From: Zygnema cylindricum
Lineage: Eukaryota > Streptophyta > Zygnematophyceae > Zygnematales > Zygnemataceae
Length of the DNA: 15,570 bases
Reading direction: 5' to 3'
Assembly: GCA_037447655.1 (NCBI GenBank)
Contig: JBBHKE010002276.1
Coordinates: forward strand, 1 to 15,570
This document shows positions 1-6,438 of this stretch, one piece after another. Both the position numbers and the translations under genes were made by a program. Every line of letters starts with the position of its first letter. The first letter of the stretch is position 1. The notes beneath the pieces were generated by a model. It worked only from the letters and a program-made list of their open reading frames with translations, did not search any database and was not told where the DNA came from.

Positions 1-189
1 TTTAGTGTGATATAAAATAGTGTTCTATTAATCAGGTTTTTAGAAAATAGTAATTAGGGTTTTTGAGGTACAGTGACATACGGGTAAGATGCTTTGTTGT
101 TAGTCAGGATAATAACCGTAGTAACGATTACCCGAATTAGTGTAGATCAGTAGATACACATTGTGAGTATATAAATTAAGACTTAGTCA
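1..189 (+). repeat. 5' LTR of the copia element, 3' part only
   Basis: These bases align end to end with 5151-5348, the last part of the downstream LTR. The downstream copy carries an extra 9-base stretch near 5221. By eye there are roughly 25 mismatches in about 180 aligned bases, nearly all transitions. The 3' limit is placed at a shared CA just before a weak primer-binding-like sequence and could be off by tens of bases, because homology continues into the leader on both sides. Confidence 0.75.
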
Positions 190-425
190 ATTTTGTAGTA
201 TCCAATTTTTGGAATATGATTTTCTAAGGGCAATTTTTGGGAAACGTCCAGACATCATATCTTATCGTTTACTGGGTCATTTGGGCTGCAATTTTGGGAA
301 TTGTAAGTTTACTGTATTGTGTATCACTGTATCAAATTTGAAACATATTGGGGTTTTGATCCGTATTTTGTGTCAGTTCAAAGTTGGCTGTTGAGTAGGT
401 ACTTTGATAATTTCTGCTGTTTTTC
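190..425 (+). other. retroelement 5' leader between LTR and gag
   Basis: This non-coding leader separates the inferred LTR end from the gag start codon. It is repeated at 5349-5583 with many substitutions, and in both copies it ends immediately before the same ATG. The small open frames here are not conserved between the copies and are not called. Confidence 0.6.
196..206 (+). promoter_or_regulatory. possible degenerate primer-binding site
   Basis: The bases TAGTATCCA just after the inferred LTR end resemble TGGTATCAG, the usual start of a plant copia primer-binding site for initiator methionine tRNA. The match is imperfect. The same sequence occurs after the second LTR at 5355-5365 (TAGTATCCAG), which supports a conserved functional position. 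This is an inference from position and partial identity only. Confidence 0.3.
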
Positions 426-1263
426 ATGTCTACTTCTACTACCACTGCTGGTTCTCCGCCTGCAACAGTAGTTGTAAAACAACACGTTATGGGCCTTTTG
501 TCAAGAATTCTTATCTTCAATGGCCAAAAGTATGCGTACTGGGCGGCGATGGTTGAATCGTCGTTTGAACTTGTTGACTTATTAGGGGTCTTGGATGGCT
601 CCCTTGATGAAACAGATCCAACTTGGGCAAAAAATGAATTCAATGGCAAGGAACAATCTAATTGTTTGTATTTGAGAAAATTTGGTCATGTCCCGACTGA
701 AAATGAAGAAAGCGAGGGAGATTTGGACATCCCTCAAAACCGTTTTTGAAAAAGCGAATGTTCAGGAAGAGCTTTTGGTGGCTGGAAAAATTTGGGGATA
801 CAAATACACGGGGGGAACTATGGTTGAGTATTGTGACAACTTTCGTGCGCTCATTGATGCTCACTCTTCTGTTGGGGGTTCATTTCCTGAACTTCAACAT
901 GCGGCTTTGCTTATTAGAGGCCTCCCTAGTAGCATGAAGGGTGTGTCTGTTCAATTAAAGAGTCATGATAAAGCTAGCTGGTCATTTCAGTTAGCGTTTA
1001 ATCTTATATTGGAGGAAGAAACAAACACTAAACTCCTTGAGGGAGAAGGAAAGGTTGAGGCACTTGCAACAGACTTTGACAAAAGATTTCAGTTTAATCA
1101 GAATACGAATCAGTTTAACGAGAATCAGAATCAGTATAATCAGAGGCGGAATAGGCCATGTACTACTACTTGTTTCTATTGTTCTGAGAAGAGTCATGGA
1201 TACACGTACTATCCTAAACTGAAGAAGGCTAATGAGACAGGTTTATACAGGCCAGGTTGGTAA
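426..1263 (+). pseudogene. copia gag (capsid/nucleocapsid), frameshifted
   Basis: Gag forms the virus-like particle that packages element RNA. The start at 426 is supported by the second element copy, whose ATG at 5584 begins the same MSTSTTTA peptide. The N-terminal part has the copia-gag-like FNGQKYAYW segment. A one-base frameshift near 671-690 moves the frame, after which SRLKMKKAREIWTSLK and a typical gag core continue. The C-terminal part has an N/Q-rich stretch and a CCHC-type zinc knuckle, CFYCSEKSHGYTYY, in which the last cysteine is a tyrosine. The frame ends at a premature TAA at 1261-1263; in copia elements gag normally reads into pol as one frame, and protease sequence does follow. 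Confidence 0.85.
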
Positions 1264-1658
1264 CAGAGTCAGTATCATAAAGGTTTTTCTGGAAACACTT
1301 CTCGTGGAAATGCTCTTTTTTCAGCTTTTGCAACTGATGCACATGAGTCTCTCAGCTTCAATGAGCATGAGGAGGCGAATTTATTTGCTATGGCGGCTGC
1401 TATAGAGGGTCCAAAATATGCGGGATGGATCATGGACACAGGAGCGTCTGCCCACATGTGTTGGAACAAGGCGGCTTTTACGAATCTGCAGCAAACATCT
1501 CCACAGAGTATCTACTATGCTTACGGCATGAGTGTTCAAACCTCAGCTTAGGGTAATATATTATTAATGGTAGATGTGGGGGGAAATTCGGTAGAGAGAA
1601 CCCTTCACAAAGTTTTGTATGTTCCAGATTTCAAGAATTTTTTTTTTCTACATCATAA
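1264..1658 (+). pseudogene. copia protease region of pol, interrupted
   Basis: This continues the gag frame past the stop at 1261. It encodes an aspartic protease, which would cleave the polyprotein. The active-site motif is WIMDTGASAHMC, with DTGA at 1435-1446. The following sequence has copia-protease-like wording, including VQTSA and KVLYVPDFKN. A TAG at 1549-1551 interrupts it. A run of T around 1637-1648 marks a frame change into the integrase part, and a TAA at 1656-1658 stands in the new frame. Confidence 0.82.
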
Positions 1659-2732
1659 GTGGAGAGCAAAGGCTTTGAAGTTGTTCTGAAAAGAGGGAGA
1701 CAGGTTGTTAGCAAGAAAAGGAAAGTTGCAGTAACAAGAACTAGAGATGCTAGCAAAATGTACCGGATGGACATGGCTGAATATAAAAAAAATGATGTTC
1801 TCTACTCCAGTGTCGAATCTGATGAGTTGTGGCATAAGTGATTAGGACACATGAATTATGATAGTCTAAAGAAAATGGTGAACTCGGGAAAAGTTGATGG
1901 AGTTTCTCTCACATCTCATCCTATTAAAACATGTGATGGCTGTTCACTTGGCAAGATTTACAAATTGCCATTTCCACAAGAAACAGACCATAGATCGGAA
2001 AGAGTTTTGCTGCTCATCCATTTTGATGTTCTCGGTCATTCACAAGTGGCTTTGGCTGGAGGTGTCCACTATATAGCCACATTCACAGATGACTATTCGA
2101 AGTACACCAAAATTTACTTCATGCAACATAAGGGTGAAGTGTTAACTCACTTCAAACACTACAAAGCGTGGGCGGAAAAGCTTCATGGGGTTCCAATATT
2201 GGCGCTAAGATCGGACAACGGGGGAGAATACACATCGAAGGAATTCGAAGAATTTCTCCTTCAGGAATGTATCACTCACAATCTTACAGTTCCATATACA
2301 CCAGAACAAAATGGTGTTTCTGAGAGATTAAATAGGATATTAACAGAGTGTGCTAGGTCCATGCTTGCAAATAAAGTGCTAGATTTGAAATTATGGGCTG
2401 CAGCGCTTATTTGTGCAGTTTATATTAAAAATAGAATTTCTTATAGGTCTGTTAGCACTACACTTTATTAACTTTGGACAGGGGAAAAACCTGATGTTAG
2501 TCACTTTAAGATCTGTGGCAGCAAGTGTTTTATTTTAGATACTTCACAGGATAGATTGAAAATGGAGGCTAAAGGCTTACCTGGGATTTTCATGGGTTAT
2601 GATGATAATGCGAAACGATATAGAGTCTTTGTACTTGAGAAACAAAAAGTGATTGTTTCTAGAAATATCCAGGTTAAAGATGAACACGATTCGGTTGAAT
2701 TTTTTAAAGTGCCAGAACAACCGGCAAAATAA
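1659..2732 (+). pseudogene. copia integrase region of pol, interrupted
   Basis: Integrase inserts the cDNA copy into the host genome. The N-terminal HHCC zinc domain is visible as WHK, GH and CDGC, but a TGA at 1839-1841 falls between WHK and LGH. The catalytic core keeps all three acidic residues: D in HFDVLG (codon at 2025), D in RSDNGGE (2214) and E in NGVSERLNR (2322), with D-x62-D-x35-E spacing. A TAA at 2469-2471 replaces a sense codon just before LWTGEKP. The C-terminal part continues through GIFMGYDDNAKRYRV and ends at a TAA at 2730-2732. The triad is intact, but the chain is broken three times. Confidence 0.9.
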
Positions 2733-2779
2733 AAGCAAGAATATGTCATTTTTCACCATACGCAGCGAGTCTACTTTCC

Positions 2780-3726
2780 ACCGGCAAGTGGGACGCCTCT
2801 TCCTTCAGTTCCTTGTGGTGTCTTTACAAGATGCTTCACCACAAGCTACACCTGAGGTGGAAAGAACTACTAAACATTCTGTACCACATCACGTTACGGG
2901 TCAAACTAAACAGAAAAATCAGAGGTTGCCGACAATCTCAACCTCAGAATTTCCAGAGGGAAAGAGATCTAGCAGCCGTCTGCAAGCAAGCTCTCACTTT
3001 GTTTTTTCTGCAGCTACAAAAGAACCTCAAACGATCGAGGAGGCCTTCTCATCACCTGAGAGAAATCAGTGGATTGAGGCGGCAAACGATGAAATGAAGT
3101 CCATTATGGAGGCACAAACATGGGAGCTAGTGGATCTTCCTCCAAGCAGGAAAGCCATCGGCAGCAAATGGGTATTCAAGGTGAAGCTGAACCCGGACAA
3201 CACCATCGAAAGGTATAAGGCCAGACCAGTGGATAACGGATATAATCAAAAAGAAGGTATTGACTTTGAGGAAACCTTCTCCCAAGTTGTTAGATTTCCC
3301 ACTGTTAGAATTTTGCTAAGTCTTGCGGCTATAGAGAATATGGAAATACATCAGATGGATGTTAAAACTGCTTTCTTGCATGGAGAGTTAGAAGAAACAA
3401 TTTATATGAAATATCTTGAAATGTATGTTGAAAAGGGAAAGGAAAAAATAGTGTGTCAATTGATGAAATCTTTGTATGGGCTAAAAAAAGCTCCACGTCA
3501 ATAGAATCTGAAGTAAGATGAGTTTTTGACTGGGCTTGGTCTTAAGAGAATTAGCTCGGATCATTCTGTATATGTATTAAAAGGAGAGGATAGGATAATT
3601 TATTTTGCTGTATATGTGGATGATCTATTATTAATAAGTAAGTCAATGGATGAAATAAACCGTATTAAAGCGGCTTTAAGGTCTAGGTTCGAGATGAAGG
3701 ATCTCGGTGAGGCCAAATATATTTAA
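2780..3726 (+). pseudogene. copia reverse transcriptase region of pol, interrupted
   Basis: This part would copy element RNA into DNA. The frame moves relative to integrase near 2780, so another indel lies there. Copia RT wording follows: [28 protein letters not shown] (catalytic D codon at 3358) and YGLKKAP. The catalytic YVDD box is at 3613-3624. Stops occur at 3502-3504, 3514-3516 and 3724-3726; the first falls where copia RT normally has Trp after APRQ, so it looks like a TGG to TAG change. The usual RLVAKG segment reads RPVDNG, a further sign of decay. Confidence 0.92.
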
Positions 3727-4596
3727 GGAATACAGGTAGAAAGAGATAGAAACAAGAGGCTGATTATGTTGACTCAGAAAGAAGCAATAGGTAACATGCT
3801 AGAAAGATTTGAAATGGAAGATGTGAAAAGATCCGATACTCCCATGGAATTTAGGCAGAATTTGGAAGGAATTGATACAGATTCAGATATAATTGTTGGT
3901 GAGAGTCTAGAGACAGGGGAGGAAAAGTTTATGGCTTCAAAGCCATATAGACAGGTTGTTGGAAGTCTTATATATTTTTTGAATTGTACGAGACCCGAGA
4001 TTACGGCAGCTGTGGGAGTCTTGAGTAGAAGTCTGCAAAATCCTAAAAAAACAGATTGGGAAGCAGCGAAAAGAGTGTTGAGATATCTTGCAGGTACTCG
4101 AAATCTCTAGCTTGTTCTCGGAGGAGTGGTGAAAATCTAGACGTGGAGCGATGCTAGCTATGGGGACATGCCAAGCCGAAAATCTACGACCAGCTTCGTA
4201 CTGAAGATTGGAGATGGAACTTGCTGCTGGAGTAGCAAATTACAAAAGGTTACAGCTCAATCCACAATAGAGTCAGAATATATGGCAGCGGCTTCCGCCC
4301 TCAAGGAGCTTCCATGGGTCAAGTTCGTTTTACAAAAACTTGGGTATATGCAAACTGGTCCTCAGGCTATCTGGTGTGACAACCAGGCAGCCATTGCAAT
4401 TGCCTCTAACCCCAGCCATCACTTTAAGAGCAAACACATGGATGTTAGACTTCACTTTGTTAGAGAAAAAGTACTTGCAAAAGTCGTTAAATTGTGTTAT
4501 TTACCGGACGAGAAGATGGTGGCTGACATGTTAACAAAAGCCCTTCCTGCTCCTAAGTTACAGTTTTGCACAGATGCTATTGGACTAAATGAGTAA
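3727..4596 (+). pseudogene. copia RNase H region of pol, interrupted
   Basis: RNase H removes the RNA strand during reverse transcription. After the RT connection (PYRQVVGSLIYF, then NPKKTDWEAAKRVLRYL), two stops at 4108-4110 and 4138-4140 precede the domain. The acidic residues are present: D in TWSDAS (4150), E in IESEY (4270), D in WCDNQAA (4378) and D in VADMLTK (4525). The copia-typical HFKSKHMDVRLHFVRE and ADMLTKALP segments are clear. The stop codon at 4594-4596 fits a natural pol end, since the polypurine tract and LTR follow at once. Confidence 0.92.
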
Positions 4597-4604
4597 CTAA
4601 GTCT

Positions 4605-4619
4605 AAAGATTTAGGGGAG
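4605..4619 (+). promoter_or_regulatory. polypurine tract before the 3' LTR
   Basis: The purine-rich AAAGATTTAGGGGAG lies directly before the TGTTG that starts the LTR. This is the normal place for the polypurine tract that primes plus-strand DNA synthesis. Confidence 0.7.
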
Positions 4620-4724
4620 TGTTGTAATTTAGAAATCTTTATTTCAGTAGATAGGGTTAAAATAACTTAGAATATTTTCTAAGTAGTTTGCTGTAATACT
4701 TACCTTAATTAGTGTTACAGTAGC

Positions 4725-4753
4725 AAAAGTACAATAGAGTATATTGTACTTTT
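4725..4753 (+). repeat. perfect inverted repeat in the LTR
   Basis: AAAAGTACAAT at 4725-4735 pairs exactly with ATTGTACTTTT at 4743-4753 across a 7-base loop. It lies about 105 bases inside the LTR start. A structural or protein-binding role is possible but not shown. Confidence 0.8.
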
Positions 4754-4949
4754 ACAGGGACACGCGTCGGCAAGAGATCGTATGCAGGTTTTACGGAGTG
4801 GCGCCAACAGTCAGCCACACGCCACACGCGTCACGCAGTTGACGATTGGATTCATAGGATCGGACGAACGGGATCTGAACCGGGTATTCCTATAATATAT
4901 GGTACGGTTCGACGGTACCATCGTCGATTGAATTTGTTCCAACAGACGC

Positions 4950-5018
4950 GATTCACCAGGGACCACAAGCGTGATTCACGAGGGACCACAAGCGTGATTC
5001 ACGTGGGACCACAAGTGA
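4950..5018 (+). repeat. three-copy 23-base tandem repeat in the LTR
   Basis: Three head-to-tail units start at 4950, 4973 and 4996, each beginning GATTCAC and containing GGGACCACAAG. Copies differ at one or a few positions. Short tandem repeats in the U3 part of an LTR often act as transcriptional enhancers; here that role is inferred from position only. Confidence 0.85.
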
Positions 5019-5348
5019 CGAAGCACTCAGGTGCTTCGTACTACACGACCACAGTCGGCTGGACTTTAGCGACTACCGCTGACTAAGCATCTGGAACGTT
5101 TTGTGTACGGTTCGATATCTGAAAATATCTGAATAAACATTGTTTTGTAGTTTAGTGTAATAAAAAATAGTGTTCCACTAATTAGGTTTTTGGAAAGTAG
5201 TAATTAGGGTTTTTGAGGTACTAACGGTACAGTAACGTACAGGTAGAATACTTTGTCGTTAGTCAAGATAATAACCGCAATAACAGTTACCCAAATTAGT
5301 GTAGACTAGTAGATACACACTGTGAGTATATAACTTAGGACTTAGCCA

Positions 5349-5673
5349 ATTTTGTAGTATCCAGTTTTGGGAATATGATTTTCTAAAGGCAGTTTTTGGG
5401 AAACTTCCAAACATCATATCTTATGGTTTACTGGGTCATTTGGGCTGCAATTTGGGGAATTGTCAGTTTACTGTATTGTGTATCACTGTGGCAAATTTGA
5501 GGCATATTGGCCTTCTGAGTCATATTTTGTGTAAGCTGAAAGTTGGCTGTTGAGTAGGTGCTTGATAGCTTTTGCTGTTTTCCATGTCTACTTCCACTAC
5601 TACTGCTAGTTCCCCTCCTGAGGTTGTAGAACAACAGGTTATGGGCCTTTCATCAAGAATTCCTATCTTCAAT
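5349..5673 (+). mobile_element. second copia internal region: leader and truncated gag start
   Basis: After the LTR at 4620-5348 the sequence repeats 190-520 with substitutions: first the leader, then an ATG at 5584 beginning MSTSTTTA and running to LSSRIPIFN. It matches the first element's gag N-terminus (LLSRILIFN) and then stops abruptly at the TA-rich microsatellite. Only about 30 codons of this second gag remain. It is therefore a truncated second copy sharing an LTR with the first. Confidence 0.88.
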
Positions 5674-6030
5674 TACATGTATATATGTACATATATATAC
5701 ATATTTATATATGTAGGTATATATATATATAATGTGTGTTATGATATGTGTATATATATATATATAATGTGTGTTATGATATGTATATATATAATGTTTG
5801 TTATGATATGTATATATGTATATATGTATATATACATATATATATGTATATATGTATATATACATATATATATGTATATATGTCTATATGTCTATATGTA
5901 ATATATGTATACATATGTATACATATGTATACATATGTATATATGTATGTATATATATACATATATATATGTATATATATATGCATATATATATAATGTG
6001 AGTTATGATATGTATATATATATCACAGAA
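5674..6030. repeat. TATATG/TATATAC microsatellite with embedded longer motif
   Basis: About 355 bases of alternating T/A with interspersed G and C, mostly TATATG and ATATAC units. Embedded in it are four copies of a longer motif, TGTGTTATGATATG or a close variant, at about 5735, 5770, 5797 and 5997. Open frames on both strands read as Tyr/Ile/Met repeats and are not genes. It forms the boundary between the truncated second retroelement copy and the MCM4 intron. Confidence 0.95.
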
Positions 6031-6260
6031 CTCCTCCAAGAATTATCCGAAGTGGGCCACAAAAAAACACCCTAAAACCACCTCCATAGAAAAAAAAAGC
6101 TACAAAAATCTTAAGACTCCAAGTCTCTCGAAACAGAACTCTCTCATATAACTCTTCCCTCTCTCAAATATCTCCTCATAAATTATCCTAAGTGGGCCGT
6201 AAAAAAAAAACCAAGAAAACCTTACCATCTCCTTTGTCTCCGGATCTCTCGAAACATAAG
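6031..6260 (-). repeat. two-copy duplication across the exon 10 donor
   Basis: The block 6034-6137 resembles 6174-6260. AATTATCC(G/T)AAGTGGGCC occurs at about 6041 and 6181, and TCTCTCGAAACA occurs at 6123 and 6243, the latter inside exon 10. The lower copy no longer codes for the exon end. The remaining bases between exon 10 and the microsatellite show nothing else. Confidence 0.7.
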
Positions 6261-6438
6261 CTGTCAATCCGACGGCCGAGCTTCCTCGTCCACTCGTATA
6301 AATGCCACGTGGCGAGATCTTATGCACATATTGCAATAGCTGAGATTTACTCGTTCCCGGGTCTCCGACAAGTAAAACATTAACATCTCCTCGAAATTGA
6401 ATTCCAGAATTGAGTTTTTTGGGACAGCCACCAAAAAG
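6226..6438 (-). CDS. MCM4: MCM4 exon 10 of window (Walker A)
   Basis: Seventy-one codons, acceptor TTTTGCAG, donor ATG|GTAAGG. It encodes LFGGCPKK, then [20 protein letters not shown] (Walker A at 6343-6366) and [18 protein letters not shown], ending DPETKEM. The next residues in MCM4 are normally VLESGALVLSD and Walker B; no such sequence occurs on the minus strand below 6226 in this window. Confidence 0.95.

Larger units (their letters stand above)
1..5348 (+). mobile_element. Ty1/copia LTR retrotransposon, decayed, 5' end outside window
   Basis: This is a copia-superfamily element in the order gag, protease, integrase, reverse transcriptase, RNase H. That order, with integrase before reverse transcriptase, defines Ty1/copia rather than Ty3/gypsy. 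Recognisable pieces are a protease DTGA motif, an integrase CDGC pair and DD35E triad, an RT YVDD box, and RNase H acidic residues. It is bounded by an LTR on each side; position 1 aligns with position 5151, so about 530 bases of the 5' LTR lie outside the window. At least ten in-frame stops and three frameshifts interrupt the single gag-pol frame, so it cannot be autonomous. It lies antisense to the MCM4 gene that follows. No target-site duplication can be checked because both outer ends are missing or shared. Confidence 0.93.
4620..5348 (+). repeat. 3' LTR of the copia element, also 5' LTR of a second copy
   Basis: The LTR starts with TGTTG right after the polypurine tract and runs about 730 bases to a CA before the primer-binding-like sequence. 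Its last 198 bases match the window start. Because another leader and gag start follow it, the same LTR serves as the 3' LTR of the first element and the 5' LTR of a second. It contains a perfect hairpin near its start and a three-copy 23-base tandem repeat. The AT stretch around 4890-4900 (CTATAATATATG) is a possible TATA region, but the transcription start cannot be placed. Confidence 0.8.

Noticed and set aside
209-394. Small plus-strand frame in the retroelement leader
   Set aside because: The second copy of the leader does not keep this frame, and the protein has no recognisable feature.
4950-5018. CRISPR-like array
   Set aside because: The repeats are directly adjacent with no spacers, and the context is a eukaryotic LTR.
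5572-6001. Open frames on both strands rich in Tyr, Ile and Met
   Set aside because: They are translations of the TATATG microsatellite and have no complex sequence or family resemblance.
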